64,000 nucleotides of DNA from Capronia americana. Taxonomy: Eukaryota > Ascomycota > Eurotiomycetes > Chaetothyriales > Herpotrichiellaceae. Numbering within the stretch: position 1 is the stretch's first letter; every line of letters begins with the position of its first letter. A program made the position numbers and the translations under genes. Positions 40,446 through 51,300 of the stretch are shown here, piece after piece. The notes beneath the pieces are model-generated. The model had not been told where the DNA came from, made no database searches, and was given only the letters and a program-made list of their open reading frames with translations. Location of the stretch: NCBI GenBank assembly GCA_016110215.1, contig JADWQD010000005.1:1302001-1366000 (forward strand). The letters run 5' to 3'.

Positions 40446-43400
40446 TCACACCTCCCACCCATCACTGGCCCACTTCCTCGTCCAATCCGACTTCTTCTCC
40501 GCCAACCATGGTTTATTTCCTACAAAGGCCTTGTTGTAGCCCATACTCCAGCGGTCTTCCACCTCCATCAGCATGGCTTGTTGAGGTTGCGCATGAGGTG
40601 GAATGGGAACTTTGGGTTTCGGACGGCGACCTCTCGGTAACCCGGAACCCGAAGAGCCAGACCCTTTCGTGCTTGGTTTCGTTGTGGCGGTCTTTCCGGG
40701 CGACGGTGGGGATTCTTTCTCCACCTCTTTCACAATTGCTCGTAATTCTTTGTCGTCAGAAGTGATTTGTGCCTTGACATATGCGACATCGGTCTCCCCG
40801 TCGCCGTTCAACATCTCCATGACACTCTTCCTCGGGGTATACTTGTACTTATTTAAGTCGATCGGCCCGTCCTTCGGCACGACGTTCGGATCCAAGTATG
40901 CTTTGTCGCCCATTTCAAGCAGTTGGTTGATATCAAGGCTCTCTCCATGGGGAATCTTCTCGGGATGACTTGGCGTCACACAATCCATATCGACCTCCTT
41001 GCGCAGAACGTGATCAATGTCGACCGCCGAAAAAAAGGCGACCGATTGAGGCAAGTCTTCAATGCCCATTTGCTGGCTGAACATCGCCCTGGTCCAGAGA
41101 TTGCTAATTTGCAATGCCATTGCTGCACGATAGCGATCTTCTTGCGCCACGAGATATCGGATTTCATCATGCACCGTGATGGCTAGACGGGCATCGAGGT
41201 TGAAGCGGCGGATCAGGTAGTCCATGCTCATGATCAGGAGGTGCAGGTAATCAACACCCGACGACTGGATTGCCCAATTGATCCGAGATGTCATGAACGA
41301 ACCTTGATTGATGAACCTCCGCATCAGGGCTTCTGTAATTCCTGCTCCCAAAACAGGCGTGCGAGGACGTTCTTGCTCGGCGAATTCCTCGAGTTTATTG
41401 AACACGAAAGATTCGGTGCCGCCACGCCAGAAGGTGCCATTGCCAAGGACTTTGCGTCGCGTGCGAGTGCCTTTTGTTTCCTTGTACAGCTTGGACGCGA
41501 TTTCCATTGTTTGTTGCTCGGATAGGGTCGGATTGAATTGACGGAGCAGGGTGGCTGCGAATTTCAGGCCGGCGCCGTAGATGCGGCCGTAGTTGAAGAC
41601 CTTGGCGTCATTGCGGGATATGCCCAGGATTTTGGCCGTTTTGGAATGAAGGTCGGTGCCTGCAGCTTTGGTGCCTTCCAGCGTCATGAATCCGATGGCA
41701 TTGCCGCCATGGAGTTGGAACTGGGCATCTCCAACGAGAGATGCAATCCAGAGCTCCTCGCTATCGACGTCGGCCCCAACAAAGCAGTAGCCAGGGGGTG
41801 CCTTGATCATGGCTTTGAGTTCAGACCCAACGCGGTTGGCTTTGGCATTTGACGCGGTCAGCCAGGTATTCTCCACTGCGCGCCGCGTGATGGTGCCCAT
41901 GGGGATGATCTGAGGCAGGATGAACCCTTGATCTGATTTACCAGCGAGAGAGGAATCTCGATCGGCTTCCTTGACGACCAACTGAGATGTGATTCGGTCA
42001 CGCGCCGAGATCCAGTATGAGCATGACGCGTTCATCTCTAATGCCTCTCTCGCCAGAGGATACTGGGACGACAATGTGCCGGACTCAAAATATTGCAGAT
42101 AACCCTTGGCTAGGGGCGATGTGCAACGCGCGGTCGGGCCATCCTTGTGCGGGAGCTTGTAGTAAGTGTGTGCAAAATCGTCCTTGAGCTTGACATTCTC
42201 CTCGTTGGTCATGTCGCAGCTGACGGCATTGCCGTGCTCGTACTTATGCACCTCGCCACTCGGTACCCGGAAAGTCCAGCCATGCAAGTCGGACCATACT
42301 AGGGGGTATCCATCCCAACAGAGGTTCAACAAGAGCGGGGCGATTCTCGTCCGAACAGTCAGGCTGATGGGCGATGAATTCGACGTGAACAAATCCTTGT
42401 ACCAATTGGGTGCACCAGGTTTCTTCTGCCGAGCAACTGGAACCGGCTCCTCGCCCTTTTTCTTTGCCTTCTTGTACTTGATCTCTTGGCCTGACCAGTC
42501 CAGCTGACTGAGCCAAGGGTCGCTGGTGTATACCTCTGGCTTGTCTTTAGCGCCTAGCGCCACTTCACAGAGTTGTAGAAGTCGGTTTTGGACGTCTTTC
42601 AATCTCTGCTGGTAGGTGCCCTCGGCCCGTTCCAGGTACTCATCCCACGACTTGTCGACAGGCAATATGACGGAGGATATGTGTCGAAGCGCCCCAAAAT
42701 TCACTGGGTGAGGGCAGGTTTCCAAAAAGTTGGGAAAGACTTTCTGGAAGACCTTGTGGGTGATGGCGACGTCCGCAGCGCAGTAGTCCAGCAGTTCCTC
42801 AATTCGTTGCATGATGCCCTGCCGATCCAGTTCGCCAAAGTAGTCCCTCTGGCTCTTGTCAATGGTGATGCCCGTATGGAACTTGGCCACATCTCGTAAC
42901 GAGTTGATGGAACTTCGTCCGACCCACAGTTCTTCCTCTTCCTCGCTTAGCATCTTACTTTCAAGCATTCTCTGGAGCTCAATCGAGTTGTGGTCACCCG
43001 ACATCTTGTCTCTTAGGTCCCTGTTCTTCTTGTGCTTCATCCAAGTCGGCCGCTGTCTCGAACACATTCCATTGACGGCGACATGCAGCGACATGGTATC
43101 AAGGAAGAAGTTCCGAGACTGTTTCAGGTCGTACTCTTCCTCGACTCTTGCGCGATCATATCCGACGTTGTGGCCCACGACTATCCGCGGTTTTGTGGGG
43201 TCGCCCAACGGTATAAGCTGTCTCGAATTTTCCGTCTCCCCGAGCAGCCACGGAGATATCCAGGCATACCAAGCTGTAGGACTGGCGGCAGTGGCCATGA
43301 CGGCAAACGGCGACTCTCGCCACATGGTCTCGACATCGAATGACAGCATTGTCTCCTCTGGCGCGTCCACCTCTTCCGTACTCATGTCCGGATGGTACTT

Positions 43401-43898
43401 TGTCCACCCGCTCCTAATGACCCATTTCCGAGGTCTTTGCGGAGTATTCGCCCGGACGAAGGCATTGGCGTAGGATAGGTACGGCTCGGAGGCGTCCATG
43501 GCCAGCTTGGTGAAGTGTTCGTCCAGACTACTTCCAATGACCGGAGGCAAGTCAAGCCCGATGGCGGCATTATTGTCCTGATTTTTGCCCAGTAGATCGT
43601 GCCTGCGCAAATGGTCCTTGGCCAACTCGACCAAATCCACACGTGGTCGTGTCGCCCGCGAAGGAAATACTTGCGGATGAAGGTGGTCGCTCAGCTGTTG
43701 CACACCAATCTCATTGTATCGGGCACTGGCGACCCGCGCCAGTGACTTCCGCTCGGTATTAAGATTATCGGTCTCGGAGGCATAGTGTCGTCGTAGGATC
43801 GCTGCTGCCCTTGCAGCAAACTGCGGGCGTAACCTAAACTTCTGGGAGGTTCTGATATAGCCTCGCGCACATTGCGCAGGTGTAGGAGGCCACAGCAT
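40446..43898 (-). CDS. MIP1: Mitochondrial DNA polymerase gamma
   Basis: The replicative DNA polymerase of mitochondria, with 3'-5' proofreading. The 1150-aa single-exon frame is of normal fungal length. The first 40 residues are Arg-rich without acids (FRLRPQFAARAAAILRRHYA), a mitochondrial presequence. Exonuclease motifs are LSFDVET (Asp188, Glu190), GHNVGYDRA and DYCAADVA. Family A polymerase motifs follow: motif A VGADVDSEELWIASLVGDA (about residue 710), motif B RNDAKVFNYGRIYGAG (Lys/Tyr kept) and motif C TVHDEIRYLV (about residue 905). The C-terminal 150 residues are the low-complexity fungal extension with basic, Gly/Ser and Pro-rich parts. It is divergent from the DUF4604 gene with about 295 bp between starts. 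Confidence 0.97.
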   Translation of the reverse strand: MLWPPTPAQCARGYIRTSQKFRLRPQFAARAAAILRRHYASETDNLNTERKSLARVASARYNEIGVQQLSDHLHPQVFPSRATRPRVDLVELAKDHLRRHDLLGKNQDNNAAIGLDLPPVIGSSLDEHFTKLAMDASEPYLSYANAFVRANTPQRPRKWVIRSGWTKYHPDMSTEEVDAPEETMLSFDVETMWRESPFAVMATAASPTAWYAWISPWLLGETENSRQLIPLGDPTKPRIVVGHNVGYDRARVEEEYDLKQSRNFFLDTMSLHVAVNGMCSRQRPTWMKHKKNRDLRDKMSGDHNSIELQRMLESKMLSEEEEELWVGRSSINSLRDVAKFHTGITIDKSQRDYFGELDRQGIMQRIEELLDYCAADVAITHKVFQKVFPNFLETCPHPVNFGALRHISSVILPVDKSWDEYLERAEGTYQQRLKDVQNRLLQLCEVALGAKDKPEVYTSDPWLSQLDWSGQEIKYKKAKKKGEEPVPVARQKKPGAPNWYKDLFTSNSSPISLTVRTRIAPLLLNLCWDGYPLVWSDLHGWTFRVPSGEVHKYEHGNAVSCDMTNEENVKLKDDFAHTYYKLPHKDGPTARCTSPLAKGYLQYFESGTLSSQYPLAREALEMNASCSYWISARDRITSQLVVKEADRDSSLAGKSDQGFILPQIIPMGTITRRAVENTWLTASNAKANRVGSELKAMIKAPPGYCFVGADVDSEELWIASLVGDAQFQLHGGNAIGFMTLEGTKAAGTDLHSKTAKILGISRNDAKVFNYGRIYGAGLKFAATLLRQFNPTLSEQQTMEIASKLYKETKGTRTRRKVLGNGTFWRGGTESFVFNKLEEFAEQERPRTPVLGAGITEALMRRFINQGSFMTSRINWAIQSSGVDYLHLLIMSMDYLIRRFNLDARLAITVHDEIRYLVAQEDRYRAAMALQISNLWTRAMFSQQMGIEDLPQSVAFFSAVDIDHVLRKEVDMDCVTPSHPEKIPHGESLDINQLLEMGDKAYLDPNVVPKDGPIDLNKYKYTPRKSVMEMLNGDGETDVAYVKAQITSDDKELRAIVKEVEKESPPSPGKTATTKPSTKGSGSSGSGLPRGRRPKPKVPIPPHAQPQQAMLMEVEDRWSMGYNKAFVGNKPWLAEKKSDWTRKWASDGWEV

Positions 43899-44193
43899 TG
43901 ATGCGACCGGCTTTTTGTCACCGCGACATTGTAACAGGAGGTCGGAGCGAGTGAAGGAGAAGGCGAAGGTGTCAGTCAGTCTTGACGTCGTCCGCTCAGG
44001 AGACGCCCAAAAAGACGAGCCAGGCCCGATAAGGCCTTATCACCACGTGATACTCATTCGGTACGGGGCAGCAAATCTGCTCCGCACGCCGCGTGCTCGG
44101 CATGTTTTTCGCCAACATCGACCTCCAACGCTTTCAACCCATCGCGAATAGTGCAGCTCTCCTTAACGCTGGGTATCTGTCAGAGGCGCTGGG

Positions 44194-44730
44194 ATGGCAT
44201 TCAATGCAAAGAACCTAGAATACAACAAACAAGAACCCGCCTTCCTCCGCAGACTAAAAGGGGAGTTCGGCGGCCTTGATGGAAGACACAACGTCCAGAT
44301 CGCTCGACCAAAGAAAGACAGGTTAAAGACCGGCGATGACGATGAAGATGACCCGGTGATCGTTGACGAGCAAGGTGAAAGGATTGAAAAGGCCGAGTTT
44401 GAACGGCGACTCAAAGGGGAAGACGAGGGAGATGAGCTGGCCACGACAGAAAACGCCAGAGACTCAGAGCCGGAGCCCGGGGAAGACGCAAAACAGGCTG
44501 AGAGGCAGAGAGTCACCGAGATTGGCTCTTCCGCAAATGCAAAGAAGAGAAAGGCTGGGAAGCTTGTCGGCGGAGAGGGCGAGAATCAACAACGGGAAAG
44601 CGACGAGGACGATAAACAGAAACGCCTGGCCAAGGGGCAGACCGACAGAGTCCATCTGGCCAAGAAGGCTGCTGCCGCGCCAAAAAAGAAGGGGAAGAAG
44701 ATTAAATTGTCCTTTGACGAGCCTGAATGA
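44194..44730 (+). CDS. DUF4604 (KIAA1143-like) nuclear-type protein
   Basis: A 178-aa charged protein with the DUF4604 N-terminus FNAKNLEYNKQEPAFLRRLK, shared with human KIAA1143. The middle is acidic (GDDDEDDPVIVDEQGE, then EFERRLKGEDEGDE), and the C-terminal third is Lys-rich (NAKKRKAGK, APKKKGKKIKLSFDE), a likely nuclear localisation signal; the KLSF end is a family trait. No catalytic residues are expected and the role is unknown. It is intronless and shares a divergent promoter region with MIP1. Confidence 0.88.
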   Translation: MAFNAKNLEYNKQEPAFLRRLKGEFGGLDGRHNVQIARPKKDRLKTGDDDEDDPVIVDEQGERIEKAEFERRLKGEDEGDELATTENARDSEPEPGEDAKQAERQRVTEIGSSANAKKRKAGKLVGGEGENQQRESDEDDKQKRLAKGQTDRVHLAKKAAAAPKKKGKKIKLSFDEPE

Positions 44731-45353
44731 TGGGATAGATGTTTGCGGTTGAAACATCAAGACCCTATACTTGCGGAAAGGGCGATACTGGCTCCCACAA
44801 CGACAGGAGCCGAGATGGCTTGAAAATCAAAACGAGCATCACCCCTTGTCTAGCACTAGAGGGACACGGATAAAGGAAGTCGGAGGCGGATTTTCAACCG
44901 GACACGAGCAAGCCGACCGCAGTGGCCATGAGAGCAAAAGCCAAGCAGAGGAATCAGCTTTGACGGACACCTCGATAAAGCGCCAACAACTCCAGCAGTT
45001 GTACAATCAGACATCGATATATTCAGCAGCGAGGACAATGCAGGTATCAGTCCCGGCAATCCCGCAAGGCCCAGAGGATGTCTTACGTGGCTGATTTGTA
45101 CATGCTGAATCGGAGTTGCAAACATCTTATGGGCAATCCCGCAGAACACACGGGGACAGAGGCTCGCTTGCTTGAACGCTGATCAACCATCAATCGCAAT
45201 TGTTCCCTGCTCTTATTAGCCCCCTTCGGCAAGGAAGGAGCACAGCCCCCTCGGCTGGAAAGACACTGGTCCCCCCAATACCAAAAAGTCTTTCGGTTGG
45301 ACTCTTCCAAAGATTCGAACTCCTTTCCACAAGCACGCCACCTGTTTCATCCA
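44731..45353. other. Convergent intergenic region
   Basis: About 620 bp between the stops of the DUF4604 gene (+) and TEL1 (-). A 107-codon frame at 44771-45094 has no recognisable feature. Nothing else seen. Confidence 0.4.
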
Positions 45354-48300
45354 TCAAGCATAGGCAGCCCAACCACAATACAACACTGCCAAATTCCGTT
45401 CGTCTGTTGCCTGCCGAATCAACTCGTTGACTGTGGCCTCCACGCTCAATGCCTTGCCCAACTTCTTCGCCACTACTGTCAATGCCCGATCCGCTTCGCT
45501 TGGCTCCGTCTCTTCCCTTTTCGCTGCAATCAGGCCAAAAGCAGCGGCGTCATTTGGAAGTGATGTACTGCTGATGCTTGTTGCGGTGGTGCCTCCTGCA
45601 GCACCGTCTGCGGTCGGGGCTTGTCCGTTGTTCTCCTGCATCTTTTGAAGGCGAAGTGGGGAGACGGACCACGAATATAGGGGATCATAGCGGAGAACGT
45701 CGAGGATGGTCATTATCGCTTCTTGATCGCGACGAAGGGCTTCAAGGGTGAAATTGCAACAGCGACGGAACACGCCCTCCACGCCGGTAAGGCCCATGCC
45801 GTCGACGAGGTCGCGTGTAAGGCGGAAGGGAACGACTTCAGGCACTGGTAACACCCGGCCAGCCTCGAAAGCTACGCCCAAGTCGATGTGCACTACCTCT
45901 CCGGTTTTTTCATCAAGCAGTATATTGTGCCCGTGTCGATCGCCGAGACCTAGCACATGGCCTAGGATACTGATCGCAGCCGTGGAGCGGCTGTAGTTGA
46001 GTCGCTTGTAGAACCAGTCGTCAGGGTCGAGGAACTTCTCCATGAAGAAAAAGCGCATGACTGGGTGGAAGTTGGCGGCTACCGTGTGGTAAGCTCGTAC
46101 TCGTTGGTCGACGGTCTTCCCTTGGGCGTCTGCAATGTCCTTTCTGGCTTTGTTGGATTTGTAGTCCTTGGGATGGTATCGTGCGTGAGCCGGGAGAAGG
46201 TACTCGTTCAACGGGATTGTATTCTGTACGAATTCGATGACACCCGAGTTTTTCGTCAGGGGAACCACTTTGTACGTTCTGATACCGAGATCCCGCTGTC
46301 GTGTGCTGCGGTGCTCTTTGAGGAGGTTGGAAACTTGCTCAAACACTTGTTCCATGATTGCGTCTTGTCGAAGGTCGTCATTGCCGCCTTTCAACAGCAA
46401 TTTGTGTCGAGAGCCATCAGAGGCTGTGATTGTGGCAATCTTGGGCGCCGAGACACCGCTTGCAACTGAAAGCTCTGGGCTGATCGAGACAGATGTCGGT
46501 ACCTGCGAGTAGTCACGATCTGCCCGTAAAGCGATACTCATCGTCGGTGGGGGAATCTTCGAAGTCGGTTTCGTGATCTGTGCCTCCAGTCCTGGGCCAC
46601 CTTGCAGCTTCCGTAACTGGAGGGTCTTGGAGTCAGACTTGCCATGCTTGTCCGGCAGCGGTTCTACCGCGACTTTATTTAAAGCGACGCAGGTGTTGTG
46701 GACAGCAGTCCATATTGCGGAGGATGTGCTCTGTTGCCTGACGCGCTCGGTCAATTTATTTGCTGCCGTCCATCTGGATGCAGCTATATCATCGCCTGCC
46801 GGTGGTCGGGACTTGCTGGTTGCAAAGACCTGGTACAGACTGTGGTATGGGTGATCCGAGCAGATCCGAAACATGAGGTCCTTGAGAAGCTTCTGGAAGT
46901 CATCCTTCAGGTCCAGCAAACGCGACGTCAGTTGGTTGACCAGTGGCGCGAATTTGATTGTCGGAACCGAGCTGAGGTGCTTCTGGACCGCAGCATTTGC
47001 TGTCCGGCTTTCTGCCTGGTTGAGCCAGAGAGCAATGAATCGGAGCGTATCGTTAGGATAGTCATCAGAAGCCCTCATCGACAGAAGGTAATTCTCCAGG
47101 CACTGCAGAATCAAGTTCTCCCGGTTCTCCGATACCCTTTTCCATTCTTCCTCGTCCAGTTTAAGCCAGTTGCGCGCCCTGGCCCAATGTGACTTGACCT
47201 TCTGCTTCTGCTGGTCCGTTTTGCTGTTCCTCACCATTAATTCGAGCTCATAGACCTCTCGTGTCTTGCGCTCTCGGATCTTGCTGATGCGTGTAAAGTC
47301 GTCCAGGTTGTCGGTATCTTGCAGCTGCATATCACAGAAGGCAGCAAAGTTGTGGAAAACCCGGCCAGCGGCAGATCCTGTTCGAGGTCCGTGTAGCTCC
47401 TGGATCGCTGGGGCTAGATAGCGCTCGATGATCTCATCTGGTTTCTCGAGACGAGCCTCAGCAACCTTGTGCCCCAGGTCCGTCAGAATGTCGGCTCGTG
47501 TTACGGCAATGGCTTGTTTCGCAATATCCTTTCGACTTCTTAGACCTTCTAAAATTCCAATGGATGCAGACGCTTCTTCTTGTTCCCACAAGGTCCTGGC
47601 AACGTCGTAATTGGTCGCAACGTCGACGTGTAACCCGACTTGCTGAGCCAGGTGATTAAGCTCGGACAGATACATCGCTCTATTCAAGCAGAATTGAGGC
47701 TCGTCATAGCTCGATGCCACTTCCAGGGATTGTCGAGTCACCCGAACCTCGAAAAGCAGCGCTTGGTGGAGGTTCACGAGGAAGGAACTCTGTAAACGCT
47801 GGTTTCTTCGGATGGCCGCGAAGGCTGCCTCTCTGCCTGCCAACACTGGCGAGAGCACGTCGAACCTGCTGTTGTCAGTACTAAGCCAGCAACATGTAAA
47901 CGCACTTACTCAGCGAGCTTGAAATTCTTGTTCCTGGCCGCTAAAGCTGCGCAGGCCGATTCCAGACCTTCCGCCGACGTTGCACCTAGAGTCTGTCTCG
48001 CTTCTGCAAGAACTGCCAAATTCGAATAGAGGCGATGGGACTGGCTTCTGCTAGCGGAGTCGGCCTTAATAGCCACACCCACGTCGAGTAACGATCGGTC
48101 CAGCTCCATGAGGAAGCTCTCTTTGTTTGAAATGCTATGCATGCCGCGGAACAAAGCCAACAGCCCCATTGATGACGGGGTTGATTCGTTTGGGGCCAGC
48201 AAATCCCATCGACCTTCTGCAGGTCTACTATCCACGGAAGGACTCTTCTGGAAGACTTCATAGTGTTGTCTCACAGCCTCTGAGATGCCTTGCATATTCG

Positions 48301-51300
48301 CAGCACTCAATGTTGACGCGGTAGCTTGTGCCACCGGGCCTAGTGCGGCTGCTTGCTCATTGACCCTCAGTTGAGAGTCAAGCATCGCGCTGCTAAATGA
48401 CAAGGATTTCTGACTTGCACCTTCATGGCCTAGCTTACTGATGACGGACTGCAAGTCATAGGTCTGATGCTTACCATAGAAGAAGTCAGGATCATCAACA
48501 TTCTCATAAATCTTTGAGATGACCTCGGTGGGAATGCCTTCAGTCATAGAATGCGATCTTCGGGAAGAACGACCCGTTTGCAATTGAGCCTGGGATTGAT
48601 GAAGCTCTAGAAAGAGGAGAGCTGCATGCCACATTTGACAGTCGCTGGCAGCCATAGCAGCGTGGTGGAGATCTACCTCAAGCCAGTAATTTCGCTGCGC
48701 CATATTGCTCTCTTGTGGAAGTTGGCATTTCCTGAGATAGAGTAGAGTCTTGAGCACCAAAGGCCTCGCTGGGTTGAGCGGCTGAACTCCTGGAGAAAGA
48801 ATTTCGGAGAACATTTCTGATAATCTCTCCCGGAAAACTTGGCGAGAGTCGAACTCGCCGAGGAGAATCAGGTGCACACTATATGGCAATAGGGCGTCGG
48901 CTGACTCAGGGATTGCATTGATAAGTGGTTTGAGAAAGGTCAGCACAGGATCATTAGCCGCTGCGTCAGAGATCTGAGCAAGGAGTTCTCCAGCCCAGTG
49001 CTGTGCTTGCGAGCGCGGGTCGGGAAAGTCTTCGCGTTTAGCGTCTGAGGTACTTGGAGCAAGCGACAGCGGGGTGGTAGGACAGGGACAATTCATGAAG
49101 CTCATATCCCGCACAAGGGTGCCGTCGAAATCAGGCTCCAGCACGCCGCGTTCGCCGGAATGGCTCATGTTGCTGAAGATCAGTTGTAGTGTGTTCTCGG
49201 CAAAACTTGTTGCAGGATAGTCAGATGTCCAGAGCAGATTCGCCAGATGGCGCACGATGCTGGTGTAAGATGAAACTGCACCGAAACCAGGGAAGCCTTC
49301 TTTTGACACTGGAATTGCCACTTGCGTCTGCCGTGCCTTCTTGTTCCCTCCAGAGGTGAGCCCACGCATGACGAAACCTCGACCCATCACCTGGGCTGCC
49401 CATATCCGGAACGAGCGGTCCAAATCGAGATTCTTCAGAAGACTTTCCAAGACAGGAAGAACTCGGGAAGCATCCTCATCTTTCACAAGGATGTCATCTT
49501 GCTGATCTGGCGGCGAGGAGAATCGCTGGCATAAGATTGTGACAGAGAGCTCAAAGTGAAGGCTGGAAAGAAGGGTGTTTTTGCTGCTTTGGTCCATGAG
49601 CAAATCATAAAGTAGCTGGCCTTCACTGGTGCTTTGTGCGCTGGTTCCAGGTTGGGTTATGGATCGCGCATGTCGGATGACCCGCGTATATGTCTGCGCA
49701 GCGTCGCTTGTGATATTCACGAGCTGGAGGGACTCTAGGTACTGGCTTAAAAAAGCGCGGAACTCTTGGGCCTTGGTCATCGTAGCCAGGAAATGACTTT
49801 CTTGCGTAGTGCTGTCTTGCGAGGAGGTGATGAAGCCGGTAAGCGAGGCAAAGATGGCGACACCGAGACCAGCGATAAAGGAAGGCCGAGTCAAAAGATA
49901 TGGCGCTCCATAGCGGAGGAGAAAACGGTAAACGCCCATCGCGTCCCCTGCACATTCGAACAGAGTCAGATAAGGTCGTAGACTGTGAAGCATCATTTCC
50001 AAGGGATAACCCTCCAACGCAGCTGGGCCGGCGAGGCTGATCACAATGCGGATCTTGCGGATGATGCTGCATGTATGCAGAGGTCCTAATGCTGGCCGCG
50101 CTTTGTCCAATAGTCGCCTGATCAAATGCACCAGAAGGGCTGGTGTCCAGATGTCCTGTTGCTGCATGTCAACAAGTCGCGACATCAGGTAGTTAAGTTC
50201 CTCGGGGAGGCAGCGTGCGCGGAAGCATGGCTGCTGAGCAAGCGGAAGCTCGCTACGGGGTCCCGCCTGGTCGACCATCTCCTGCCAGAAGCCCAGGTTT
50301 GGAGATTGCAAGGCCTTTTCAATGCCCCGGTCGTCTTGAAGCGATACTACAAGCACTACGATAATGTCCGGGAGGCACTCGCGAAGCCGCTGAATGTATA
50401 CTTCAGACCCGAGTCGTTTTCGTACCAGTTTCTCTGAGCCATCATAGAGTCGCTCATGCTTTGGCACGCTTGTCTCGGAAGCAAGAGTGTAAGCTTCGGC
50501 ATTGGCGAAATTCTCTGCAAGCAGTTCAGTCCAGTCCACGCCGACAAGTTGTTCCAGGTCTTCCGCATGAGCCATCCCGCGGAGAGCTGTTTGTCCCGTT
50601 AGCTCAGCGATGTTATCCTCGACCATCTCCCGCAACGATATGTACCCGAAAGGCTCGAAAGGCATCGAGGAGAGGCTCTCTGTTGACAGCCATGTAAAGA
50701 AAATCTGGGGCGCAAACAGCTTGAAAAGTAGCCTTGGTTGTTTGAGTTTGAGCAGTTTGCAGGTTCGAAGAATGCAGTCATGTGCGAGTTTCGTCGTAGC
50801 AGGCACATGAGCGACAGTTTCGAACACGTGGTATGTTGCTTGTCGTAATACCGTGTGCCATCGGGCGCCCAAATGCGAAACGATGTACAAGCGTGCGGCG
50901 ATGCCTTCTTTTCGTTCGGGATCAGAAGGTAATTTCCCGACGACATCTTCAAAAATCGCGTCATGCTGCGTCAGGACGTACTTGTCGAAAATGTGCGACA
51001 ACTTATCGGCCATTCTGTGCTGGTTTGGAGGATCGCTGACCTCAAGAATCTTCAAGAGGCTTGTTCGAGGAGACGGTACATCGTCACCACCATAACTTGC
51101 GTTTTTCAGAAGTAGCGAGTCCAGCAGATCTGCCAGGACGGATAAGACTCGTGGGGAAGCAATGCCCTTCTTCAATGCGGTGTTGAGGAACCAATCGTAC
51201 ACTTCAAACGATGCTTCTGCGAGATCGTCATCTTCATCAGAACTCCAGAGGTCCACCAGGTGGCGTAGGGTGTCGAGACATAGACATAAGGCAGGTTCGC

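Noticed and set aside
45308..45324. T-loop-like sequence on the minus strand near the TEL1 3' end
   Set aside because: No seven-base acceptor pairing or anticodon arm at the right distances.
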